Part shown: piece after piece, positions 1-7,024 of the stretch | Layout: every line of letters begins with the position of its first letter | How positions within the stretch are numbered: the stretch's first letter is position 1 | Assembly (NCBI GenBank): GCA_934463175.1 | Contig: CAKSIW010000076.1 | Coordinates: 1 to 11,654 of the forward strand | Source: an uncultured Clostridia bacterium | GTDB taxonomy: Bacteria > Bacillota > Clostridia > Monoglobales > Monoglobaceae | Reading direction: 5' to 3' | Length of the DNA stretch: 11,654 bases | The notes under the pieces: model-generated | Database searches by the model: none | What the model was told of the DNA's origin: nothing | The model's input: the letters and a program-made list of their open reading frames with translations, nothing else | Program-made: the position numbers and the translations under genes

Positions 1-1236
1 AAGGAAAAGTATGATGAATACTATTCGCAGTACGGTCAGTGGCTTGAACGGCAAAATTCAAATGCGGTTCAGTCATATGCCGTGCTGAATATGACGGCAG
101 CATACGGACGTGATTCAGACTCTGCGCGCAGAGGATTTATGCTCAGAAACAATCGGTCAACGGCGGTTGTGAGAGACGAGATTCATTTGAAGGAGCCTCA
201 GAATGAGGTATATTGGTTCATGCATTGCTCAAAGAGCATAGACGTGAAAATTGACCAAAATGATCCGTGCAGGGGAACTGCATATATGACCAAGGACGGC
301 AAAAGCGTGAGATTTGATTTTGTTTCAAATCAACCGATGACGCTTTCGGTCATGGAGGCAGAACGGCTGTCAACCTCACCCGAGATTGACACAACCTCGG
401 ATTATGCACTTAAATACGGTATGCCAAACAGTAATGCCGATTTTCAAAAGCTGGCAATACACGGCACGGGCTTGAGCGGCAATCTGACAATAACTGTGCA
501 GATGTCGCCGGAGAGCCTTGCAAGTGCGGTTTATGACAGAAAGCTTGATGACTGGACAATAGATGAGACAGAAATTGAGGACACTGAAAGAGTCAGAGTG
601 AATGCAATCTATGTGAACGGAAGAAAAATCAGCAGCGGTGAAATCACGGAGACAAACGCAAGGTATTTCGTGTCTGACGCGGCAAATGCGGCAGTGACGG
701 TGAGTGCGGACGACGATGTCGAACTGAAAACCGAGAGAAACGGCGGAACGGTGACAATTCTGGCAAGTAAAAAGGGAAATCCGTATAACTTCAGATATTA
801 TATCGTTAAGCTGATTGAAACGGGTATTGCACCGCCTGAGGGCTGCACTCTTCTGAATGCTGAGAAAATAACAGCATCGGCAGAGCCTCAGACGAACAAC
901 CCCGCAAGCCATGCAATGGACGGCGAGCTTGCAACGAGATGGGCTGCCGAGGGCGAGCAATATCTGACATATGATTTGGGCGCAGCCTTTGAAATATGTG
1001 CAGCGGATCTTGCGGTTCTTCACGGGGAAAAACGCAATCAGTATTTTGAAATTCAAACGTCAATGAACGGAAAGACCTTTGAAACAGTGCTTAAAACACA
1101 GTCATCGGGGCAGACAAACAGCCACGAACGCTACAGCTTCTCACCTGTGAAGGCAAGATATGTCAGACTGCTGTGCAAGGGTACATCTGAAGGCTCATGG
1201 AACAGCATTTCGGAGTTCTATGTATATGGAAAATAA
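1..1236 (+). CDS. Heparinase II/III-family polysaccharide lyase, C-terminal part with F5/8 type C module (5'-truncated)
   Basis: The reading frame is open from base 1, so the start and the alpha-helical catalytic barrel lie outside the window; 411 residues remain. Residues 1-175 match the C-terminal beta-sandwich of heparinase II/III-type lyases: an AYGRDSDSARRGF segment, then VVRDEI and EVYWFMH. This family cleaves uronate-containing polysaccharides (heparin, heparan, alginate and similar) by beta-elimination; which substrate applies here cannot be read from this part. Residues about 195-277 form a beta-rich linker domain. Residues 285-411 are an F5/8 type C (discoidin, CBM32-like) module, with NPASHAMDGELATRW near 300-314, then YDLG, ARYVRL and a terminal SEFYVYG, and probably bind sugar. 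No SLH module or sortase motif follows, so the enzyme is probably secreted free or held by glycan binding. It leads a co-directional cluster. The family call is firm; substrate and PL family number are open. Confidence 0.82.
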   Translation, partial: KEKYDEYYSQYGQWLERQNSNAVQSYAVLNMTAAYGRDSDSARRGFMLRNNRSTAVVRDEIHLKEPQNEVYWFMHCSKSIDVKIDQNDPCRGTAYMTKDGKSVRFDFVSNQPMTLSVMEAERLSTSPEIDTTSDYALKYGMPNSNADFQKLAIHGTGLSGNLTITVQMSPESLASAVYDRKLDDWTIDETEIEDTERVRVNAIYVNGRKISSGEITETNARYFVSDAANAAVTVSADDDVELKTERNGGTVTILASKKGNPYNFRYYIVKLIETGIAPPEGCTLLNAEKITASAEPQTNNPASHAMDGELATRWAAEGEQYLTYDLGAAFEICAADLAVLHGEKRNQYFEIQTSMNGKTFETVLKTQSSGQTNSHERYSFSPVKARYVRLLCKGTSEGSWNSISEFYVYGK

Positions 1237-1252
1237 AGCGGCAAAATGCGCA

Positions 1253-1275
1253 TTCGGGGCGGCTTATGCCCCGAA
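1253..1275 (+). other. Intercistronic hairpin between lyase gene and LamG-protein gene
   Basis: A perfect 8-bp inverted repeat, TTCGGGGC and GCCCCGAA, encloses a 7-nt loop. A second GCGC pair (1248-1251 with 1279-1282) could lengthen it across a small internal loop. It starts 17 nt after the lyase stop and ends 9 nt before the next ribosome binding site. No T-run follows, so it is not a classic intrinsic terminator. An mRNA-stability, processing or translation-control role is inferred only. Confidence 0.5.
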
Positions 1276-1284
1276 AAAGCGCGG

Positions 1285-1290
1285 AAGGAG
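1285..1290 (+). promoter_or_regulatory. Ribosome binding site setting the start of the two-module LamG protein
   Basis: AAGGAG lies 10 nt before ATG 1301 and 4 nt before an in-frame GTG at 1295. Its position rules out the longer in-frame start at 1160, which would overlap the lyase gene and place 47 hydrophilic residues before the signal peptide. Confidence 0.65.
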
Positions 1291-1300
1291 CGATGTGAAA

Positions 1301-2884
1301 ATGAAAAAGAACTTTTTTGCAGTGTTTTTCGGAGCATGTGCGGCGGTCATTTGCCTGAGCATTTGCTGCAGTGCCGTGGGAATTGAGACTGACCGCTGTG
1401 AAGTCATTTCGGGAGACGGAGAATCGGCACTTTTGATCTCGGTCAGCAACACGGATACCGGCACAAAAAATGCAACGCTGCTTTTTGCGGGATATTCGGG
1501 GCAGAAAATCTGCGGACTGAAAACAAAAACGGTCAGTCTTGCATCGGGAGAAAAGAAGTTTGTCATGCTGAATGATTTTGAAACGCCCGATTCATGTGAC
1601 AGCATTGAGACATGGGTGATTGACGGCTGGGACAGCCATGAGACTGTTTTGCCGGCAAAAAAATTTACGGCGGAGAACACGAAGCTAAACTATATTTATG
1701 ATGAAAGCTTTGACAAAATCAGCTCATATTCTCAGACCGGAATTTCATGGGCAGGCAAGGACAGCAAAAACACACTGACCCTTGAAAAGGAAGGAGAGGT
1801 CGGTTGGCTGCTGATACACAGTGAGACATCTGATCCGATTCTGATTAAAACCTTGAATGTGCAGGAAAAAGAGTTTGTGGTTGAACTGAAATGCAAGGTG
1901 CAGGCGCAGTCGGGATCAAGAGTGACGCTTGCGGCAATCAGATCGGCAGGCAATGTTCAGAATGCACTTGCATATACGGACAGCAGCGGCAAGCTGTTTG
2001 ACGCCACAGGGGGCGAAATCGGCTCTTTGAACGGGGAGGGACTCACAAAGGTTTCCTTCGCTGTCAGCATGGACAATCAGAAATATGATGCATATGTTGA
2101 CGGAAAGCTTTGCAAAACAGACATACCGTTTGTGAATGCCTACGGTGCTGACGACAGCATATCCGAAATCAGAATTTTGTCTCTCGGCAAGGTTGACACA
2201 GTGGTTGATGATATGAAGGTTTACGGCGGTCTTTGCGTTTCATCGCTGGGAGACGGCATTGGCGACTGGGAGTATTCGGAATTGCCGCCCGAGCCTGAAC
2301 CCGAGCCTGAGCCTGAACCTGAGCCCGAACCTGAAAAGAATATATACTTTGAGAACTTTGACAGCAGAAATGCATTTTCGGAAATTGGCTGGAACTTTGC
2401 GCAGAAGGACAGCAAAAATCTTGCATTGATTGAGGCGCAAGGTGAGGACGGAAACAAATGTCTGAAGCTTCATGTTGAGGCAGATCAGCCGATTCTCTAT
2501 AAGGCGATTGAGGGCATTGACACGAGTGTCACGATTGAGGCAGACTTCAAGTGTTCGGACGGAATGACAATGCAGACCGTGCCGCTCATGCTCAGAACAA
2601 AAAACGGCAAGGGCAGCTCCTTTGTGAGAATCCTCAGCGGAGGAAAGATAACAAGCAGTGACAGGGAAAATGTTGTCGGACAAATGAACGCGGACGGTTT
2701 CACAAACATAAAGGTGAAGCTTGACAATGCGGTATATTCAATCATAATTGACGACGTGACTGCTGCGGAGAACCTTCCGATTCCGACGGCACTTGATGAC
2801 GGTGACAGCTACAGTGAGTGGAGATTGACGGGCTTTGGCGGAAAAGGCGATTTGTATGTTGACAACATGAAGATTTCAAAATGA
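1301..2884 (+). CDS. Secreted protein with two LamG-like modules joined by a Pro-Glu linker
   Basis: The product is 527 residues. Residues 1-25 are a signal peptide (MKKNFFAVFF core, cleavage near CCSA). Residues 28-125 form an Ig-like beta domain resembling one common at the ends of clostridial surface proteins. Residues 129-320 and 346-527 are two diverged copies of one concanavalin/LamG-like module: each opens with YDESFD or YFENFD, shares a KDSKN segment, later has DPILIK or QPILYK, and closes with VDDMKVY or VDNMKIS. A linker of alternating Pro and Glu (329-345) separates them. No catalytic motif, SLH module or anchor is visible. The likely role is glycan binding or scaffolding outside the cell, inferred from architecture and from the adjacent lyase. 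ATG 1301 was chosen for its signal peptide and ribosome binding site; GTG 1295 is a close alternative. Exact function unknown. Confidence 0.8.
   Translation: MKKNFFAVFFGACAAVICLSICCSAVGIETDRCEVISGDGESALLISVSNTDTGTKNATLLFAGYSGQKICGLKTKTVSLASGEKKFVMLNDFETPDSCDSIETWVIDGWDSHETVLPAKKFTAENTKLNYIYDESFDKISSYSQTGISWAGKDSKNTLTLEKEGEVGWLLIHSETSDPILIKTLNVQEKEFVVELKCKVQAQSGSRVTLAAIRSAGNVQNALAYTDSSGKLFDATGGEIGSLNGEGLTKVSFAVSMDNQKYDAYVDGKLCKTDIPFVNAYGADDSISEIRILSLGKVDTVVDDMKVYGGLCVSSLGDGIGDWEYSELPPEPEPEPEPEPEPEPEKNIYFENFDSRNAFSEIGWNFAQKDSKNLALIEAQGEDGNKCLKLHVEADQPILYKAIEGIDTSVTIEADFKCSDGMTMQTVPLMLRTKNGKGSSFVRILSGGKITSSDRENVVGQMNADGFTNIKVKLDNAVYSIIIDDVTAAENLPIPTALDDGDSYSEWRLTGFGGKGDLYVDNMKISK
2285..2335 (+). 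repeat. Pro-Glu dipeptide-repeat linker (low-complexity coding repeat)
   Basis: After two prolines, this 51-nt stretch encodes seven Glu-Pro pairs plus a final Glu, using both GAG/GAA and CCT/CCC codons. The Pro-Glu linker is stiff and extended, a type common between modules of secreted carbohydrate-active proteins. The near-perfect 6-nt periodicity makes it prone to length variation by slippage. Confidence 0.9.
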
Positions 2885-2917
2885 GTTTGCTGTGAAAAAA
2901 TTAATTTATCATAAATC

Positions 2918-2925
2918 AGGAGGAG
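2918..2925 (+). promoter_or_regulatory. Strong ribosome binding site for the three-module LamG protein
   Basis: AGGAGGAG, followed by five adenines and ATG 2931, is the best Shine-Dalgarno match in the window. It decides the start over GTG 2892, which has no such site and would add 13 charged residues before the signal peptide. Its strength suggests high expression of this protein. Confidence 0.8.
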
Positions 2926-2930
2926 AAAAA

Positions 2931-5309
2931 ATGAAGAGAATATTATGTGTTGTTTTTGCTGCAATGCTTGCTTTTGCAGCAATGCCGATCGGCGTCGGAG
3001 CGACAGGCTTTGCAGAGACGGCGGCAGAAACCGAAACCGTTCTTGCCGACGGATTTGAAAACGGAATTTCCGCATGGTGGAGAACCGACGGAGGCACTCT
3101 GACGGCGAGCAGCGGTGTCGGCGGCAGAGAAACAGGCGATCACTCGGCTCTCTTTGAGACCGCAGGTGCGGCTTCGGTTCGGCGATATGTGAACGGTGCA
3201 AACGGTGCGTTTGTTGCAGTGAGGGCGTCAGTCTTTGTTCAGGACCTTTCGGCTGAAAGAAGCCTTGTCATCAACGGAAATGAGACTCTTGTGAAGTTTG
3301 CGGCAGACGGAAGCCTCACAAGCGGAGCGAATGACACAAAAATCGGAACATATTCCGCAAACAGATGGTATAACATTCTTGCTGTCATCACCACGGGAGA
3401 GACAGGCACGGTCGCTTCGGGAAATGTGACGCACCCGACAGCAAATTATCGGATTTTCATAAACGGAAACGAAGCGGAAAGCGACGGGCTTCTGACCTCT
3501 GAGACAATCTCATCGGTTTCAGAGATTGGCTTTACGGCAAGTGCTGCAAGCAAAACGTATATTGATGAGGTGTATGTTGAAAATTGCAGTGCAAACACGG
3601 TTGAAAATGCAAAGGACACGGCGGATTTCGGCACGGGCAGCAGCCTTTACGGCAGCACGGTTTATGTCGGAGAAATGCCTGCTGCGGAAAGCTTTTCAAG
3701 AAATGCAGCAAAGGCAAAAACTTGGTTTGAGTTTAATGCAGAAAATATGCCGAAAAGCGAAAACATAAATGGTGGTGCGTCACTGACGGTCGGAAGCACT
3801 CCAACAGTCGACAACAGCTATGCAGTGCTCAACGCAAGCAAAGCAGACGCGCCAAATTTGAGAATAAACGGAATTAACAATTCCATAGGTGATGAGAAGC
3901 ACTTTTGGGTTGAGGGCGATTTTGTTTTGAACATGAAAGCAGGAGACCGCTTTGTGCCGCTGGCAGTCGGAAACAATGAAAACAGCTGTTTCTCACTTGT
4001 TCATGTTTATGCAGCGGACGAAACTTATGCCGACATTGCACCTGCGTTTTCTAACGGAGTTTACACAGCAATCGGAAAATATAAAATGGGCGAAAAGGTT
4101 AATTTTGCATGTGATGTCAATGTGAAAGAAGGAACATATGACATATATATGAACGGTGTTCTGCTGAAAAAAGAAAACGCAATTACGGATACAAGTAATT
4201 TGGGAACAGCTTCGGAGGCAATTAAGCATTTCAGAATGACACTGGTTAAAGCAAAGAGTGGTGTTGAATCAAGTATAAGCATTGACAACATAAAATTTTT
4301 TACTGTTGACAGCAGCGGAAGCAAAGCATTGGTGAAGGATTATGCCTGCGGCAGCAACACTTTTGCTTTAAACCAGAATAAAGACATAGCCGGAGCTGAA
4401 TTAAACTATGCGACAGGCGCGATTGACGGTGCAAAACCGTTTAATATGTTGTATAAAAATGCTGACAACGCTGCTTTTGTGAAGAAAGCACTGACAAATA
4501 CGGGAGTCGCTGACATCGCAGGCTCTGTGCTTGAATTTGACTCGGCATTTTCTTCTCTTGCGAACGGCAAGGTTTGGTATGTCGGATTCAGATTTAAAGG
4601 TTCAGCGAATGATGACAAAGGTGTTAACCTTGTGAGATTTACGGGAAATAGCATAACAGATGCAAACAGTGTGAGCGTTGGCAGCTTTGCCTTTGGCGAG
4701 AGAAAGAATATTGCAGCCAAAATAACGGGAATTGATACGACGAAAAACAAACTTTATTATGATCTTTATATTGACGGTGCTTTTGTTAAATCGGTGACAT
4801 ACACACCGGGAACTTCTTGGAAGTTCAGTGCTTACAGCACAGTTTCCGAGATGAGATGCGGTGTGGCAAACAACAATGCAACTGAGGCACTTGTCTATGA
4901 CCTGAAGATGTATCGGGAGGACAATGCAACCACGGACGGTTTGCGCGCGTTTAATTCGGATTTTAGTGCGGCAAGCGGAACACTTGCGGAAGGAAATGTA
5001 ATTTTCAGCTCCAAGAACGGAGTTGTCAATGTATATGAAATAAAGAGCGGCAGCGGCGGCAAGCTTTCGGCAGCAGACGGTGCGGCAGCAGCGGAATATG
5101 AAGACTTCGGCACAGCAATCACACCCATGCTTGTTGCAGGGGCATATGACGGCGGAAAGCTCAAATGCTTTGGCGCGGAGAGCTTCTCCTACGATGCAGG
5201 TCAGGGACTTTTCACAAGCAGTGTTGAGCTTGATGAGGACAGCGGATTAACATACCGTGCGTTCATTTGGGACAGCCTGAACGGCATGAAACCGATTTCG
5301 GGAAATTAA
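2931..5309 (+). CDS. Large secreted protein with three LamG-like modules and a C-terminal Ig-like domain
   Basis: The product is 792 residues. The signal peptide is MKRILCVVFAAMLAFAAMPI followed by GVGA, with cleavage probably after residue 24. Three concanavalin/LamG-like beta modules follow at about 36-218, 262-470 and 476-678, closing with YIDEVYV, SIDNIKFF and LVYDLKMY, the same layout as the modules of the preceding gene. Residues 685-792 form a terminal domain with MLVAGAYDGGKL and RAFIWDSLNGMKPI, a signature recalled from the ends of many clostridial extracellular proteins and related to the N-terminal domain of the preceding gene. No catalytic residues, SLH module or sortase signal were found. 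It lies 46 nt after its neighbour and is probably co-transcribed. The likely role is extracellular glycan binding. Module boundaries are by eye and the ligand is unknown. Confidence 0.8.
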   Translation: MKRILCVVFAAMLAFAAMPIGVGATGFAETAAETETVLADGFENGISAWWRTDGGTLTASSGVGGRETGDHSALFETAGAASVRRYVNGANGAFVAVRASVFVQDLSAERSLVINGNETLVKFAADGSLTSGANDTKIGTYSANRWYNILAVITTGETGTVASGNVTHPTANYRIFINGNEAESDGLLTSETISSVSEIGFTASAASKTYIDEVYVENCSANTVENAKDTADFGTGSSLYGSTVYVGEMPAAESFSRNAAKAKTWFEFNAENMPKSENINGGASLTVGSTPTVDNSYAVLNASKADAPNLRINGINNSIGDEKHFWVEGDFVLNMKAGDRFVPLAVGNNENSCFSLVHVYAADETYADIAPAFSNGVYTAIGKYKMGEKVNFACDVNVKEGTYDIYMNGVLLKKENAITDTSNLGTASEAIKHFRMTLVKAKSGVESSISIDNIKFFTVDSSGSKALVKDYACGSNTFALNQNKDIAGAELNYATGAIDGAKPFNMLYKNADNAAFVKKALTNTGVADIAGSVLEFDSAFSSLANGKVWYVGFRFKGSANDDKGVNLVRFTGNSITDANSVSVGSFAFGERKNIAAKITGIDTTKNKLYYDLYIDGAFVKSVTYTPGTSWKFSAYSTVSEMRCGVANNNATEALVYDLKMYREDNATTDGLRAFNSDFSAASGTLAEGNVIFSSKNGVVNVYEIKSGSGGKLSAADGAAAAEYEDFGTAITPMLVAGAYDGGKLKCFGAESFSYDAGQGLFTSSVELDEDSGLTYRAFIWDSLNGMKPISGN

Positions 5310-5328
5310 CAGGATTTTCCGCGCGGGA

Positions 5329-5360
5329 ACACTGAAGGCAGGAGGCTTGGCTTTCAGTGT
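5329..5360 (+). other. Intercistronic hairpin upstream of the SLH gene pair
   Basis: The arms ACACTGAAGGC (5329-5339) and GCTTTCAGTGT (5350-5360) form 11 pairs, one of them G-U, around a 10-nt loop that contains AGGAGG. It lies in the 137-nt gap 5310-5446, the longest non-coding stretch here. Smaller stems follow, such as GCGGA/TCCGC at 5407-5420 just before the ribosome binding site. No T-run follows, so a canonical terminator is unlikely; partial attenuation or mRNA processing is possible. Confidence 0.5.
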
Positions 5361-5446
5361 CTCTCCGCCGGAGGTGGGACGGACGGCAGAAAAACATTGA
5401 ACCGAGCGGATAAGCTCCGCAAAATTGGAAGGAGAGATTTCTTATT

Positions 5447-7024
5447 ATGAAAAAGTGGTTATGCACAGCAATTGCCATGGCGGTTATAACATCGACAGCC
5501 TTTGCGCAGGTTTCAATTGACCCATACAGCTATGAAGTGACTGTCACGGGAAATCACATCGGCAGTGCCGATATTATGATTGCTTTCGGCACGGACACGG
5601 TGAGTGATGAAAACCTGCCTGTCTGGATAAGAAATTTCACCTTCAGCGGCGATTTTGAGGTCAAGCCGTCGCTTTCGGACGGACTTGCTGACGGAACATA
5701 CGGTGTGTTTCTGAATGCGGATTTGCTCGGAACAATCGATTATATGGGAAAGGACAGCCTTGACAGATATGTAAAAGACGTTTTGTCAAATGCGGCGGAT
5801 GCGGAGGATTTAAAACAAAAAATTGACGCAAAAAAGCTTTGGTACGGCATAGACGGTGATGAACTTGAGTTAATCGGCAGCGACGGACTTGCCGGGCTGC
5901 TCGGCGAAATGCCGCTTGAAACAAAAAATGATTTTGTGAACAGGTTTTTCGGGATTGTTGTTTCAAAAAAGATAAAAGGCTGCACAGACTCGGCGCAGGC
6001 AGGGGCGATTCTTGAAGAATATAAGGATAGGCTTGCGATTGATTTTGAAAACAGCTATGAAAAGCTTGAGCTGAGTGTGAGAACAAAGCTTTGCGGACTG
6101 CTCATCGGAGCGGATTTTGACGGCAGCAAATTCGAAGATGTTTTTGCGGTCAATGCGGCACTGGCGAAATGTGTTTGTTCGCAAAGCTATCTTGCACTTC
6201 GTGACGGACTTGTGAGCAATGAAAGCGTGCTCGGGATTGATTTGAGTGCATATTCTGCTGATCTTGCCGAAAGGTGCAGCCGAATTGTCGGCAAGCTTGG
6301 AACTGTGAAAAAGGTCGGCGATTTAAAGGATCTTCTCGACAAGGCTTTTGAGGGAGGCACAGGAGCCGGCTCGGGCGGCGGTGCAACAAAGAGCGGCGGC
6401 GGCTCGGGCGGCGGAATCAGCATCAGACCGACGGAGGTCATGCCGCAGGAGGGTGAAACAAGAACCGACGAGAAGCCAAATTCCTCATCGGCGTTTGGAG
6501 ACGTGAAGGGCTTTGAATGGGCGGAGAATGCTGTGAAAAGCCTGAAAGAAAAGGGAATTGCAGACGGCAGCGAAAACGGTTTGTTTGAGCCGCAGAGAAA
6601 AATTGCAAGAGCGGAATTTCTGAAAATGACTGCAAAATTGTTCAAGCTTTCAGGTGAAAGTGAAAGTTTTGACGATGTTGGAGAAAATGACTGGTTTGCA
6701 CCGTTCATTGCAGCGTGCCGCAGTGCGGGTATTGTTGAAGGATATGACAACATGGTTTATCCGAATGATACCATCAGCCGTGAGGACGCAGCTGTGATTC
6801 TGCACCGCGCAATGAAGCTTTCGGGGGACGGCGGAACATATGCGGCGTTTTCCGATGAAGCGGAAATTTCGGATTATGCACGTGAGGCGGTTAATATATT
6901 CTCGGGGAAAAAGCTTATTTTCGGCTATGAGGACGGAACATTCAGACCGCATGACGGTATTTCAAGAGCGGAGACGGCGGTTCTCATGGAAAGATGTTTG
7001 TCTCTTTGGGAGGAACAGTTATGA
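5447..7024 (+). CDS. Wall-anchored protein with C-terminal SLH triplet and unassigned helical middle domain
   Basis: The product is 525 residues. The signal peptide is residues 1-20 (cleavage AFA/Q). Residues 21-97 form an Ig-like beta domain (YSYEVTVTG, later DGTYGVFLN). Residues 100-300 are predicted mostly helical and match no family I recognise. A Gly/Ser-rich flexible linker (303-323) leads to three SLH modules at about 350-395, 408-458 and 467-521, with the conserved positions ARAE (387-390), SRED (444-447) and SRAE (506-509). SLH triplets bind pyruvylated secondary wall polymers, so this protein should sit on the cell wall with its N-terminal part exposed. AAGGAG at 5429-5434, 12 nt before the ATG, supports the start. 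The stop overlaps the next start as ATGA. Whether the exposed part binds glycan, a partner protein or the next gene's product is unknown. Confidence 0.85.
   Translation: MKKWLCTAIAMAVITSTAFAQVSIDPYSYEVTVTGNHIGSADIMIAFGTDTVSDENLPVWIRNFTFSGDFEVKPSLSDGLADGTYGVFLNADLLGTIDYMGKDSLDRYVKDVLSNAADAEDLKQKIDAKKLWYGIDGDELELIGSDGLAGLLGEMPLETKNDFVNRFFGIVVSKKIKGCTDSAQAGAILEEYKDRLAIDFENSYEKLELSVRTKLCGLLIGADFDGSKFEDVFAVNAALAKCVCSQSYLALRDGLVSNESVLGIDLSAYSADLAERCSRIVGKLGTVKKVGDLKDLLDKAFEGGTGAGSGGGATKSGGGSGGGISIRPTEVMPQEGETRTDEKPNSSSAFGDVKGFEWAENAVKSLKEKGIADGSENGLFEPQRKIARAEFLKMTAKLFKLSGESESFDDVGENDWFAPFIAACRSAGIVEGYDNMVYPNDTISREDAAVILHRAMKLSGDGGTYAAFSDEAEISDYAREAVNIFSGKKLIFGYEDGTFRPHDGISRAETAVLMERCLSLWEEQL
6353..6415 (+). 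repeat. Gly/Ser-rich linker coding repeat
   Basis: This GGC-rich stretch encodes a 21-residue flexible linker dominated by Gly with some Ser, Ala and Thr. It separates the helical middle domain from the SLH triplet. Its high GC compared with the flanking sequence follows from the glycine codons and is not a sign of insertion. Confidence 0.8.
7008..7014 (+). promoter_or_regulatory. Ribosome binding site inside the end of the SLH gene
   Basis: GGGAGGA lies 6 nt before ATG 7021, within the last codons of the upstream gene, whose TGA (7022-7024) overlaps the start. It decides the start at 7021 over an in-frame ATG at 6994 that lies before the hydrophobic signal peptide. The arrangement favours coupled translation of the two SLH-type proteins. 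Confidence 0.75.

Noticed and set aside
376..1056. 226-residue open frame on the minus strand
   Set aside because: It lies wholly inside the lyase gene, which has clear heparinase and F5/8 homology; its product is Cys-rich with no recognisable domain and no credible ribosome binding site.
1253..1275. Hairpin considered as an intrinsic terminator on either strand
   Set aside because: Neither side is followed by a run of T residues; only a short A-run on the + strand and scattered T residues on the minus strand are present.
1160..1300. Longer N-terminal extension of the two-module LamG protein
   Set aside because: It would overlap the lyase gene by 77 nt and put 47 hydrophilic residues before an intact signal peptide; the ribosome binding site at 1285-1290 supports ATG 1301.
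2285..2335. Short tandem repeat considered as a CRISPR-like or non-coding repeat
   Set aside because: The 6-nt units are in frame, encode Glu-Pro pairs, lie between two protein modules and have no spacers.
2901..2930. AT-rich stretch with TATCAT (2907-2912) as a -10 element before the three-module LamG gene
   Set aside because: No -35-like hexamer occurs at 16-18 nt spacing, and transcription would start at the Shine-Dalgarno sequence.
5397..5425. Possible sigma-A promoter (TTGAAC, 17-nt spacer, CAAAAT)
   Set aside because: Each box matches only four of six consensus positions, and the expected transcription start would fall inside the ribosome binding site at 5429-5434, leaving almost no leader.
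6187..6753. 188-residue Pro/Ser-rich open frame on the minus strand
   Set aside because: It is the complement of the Gly-rich linker and SLH coding sequence; the proline richness simply mirrors glycine codons on the other strand.
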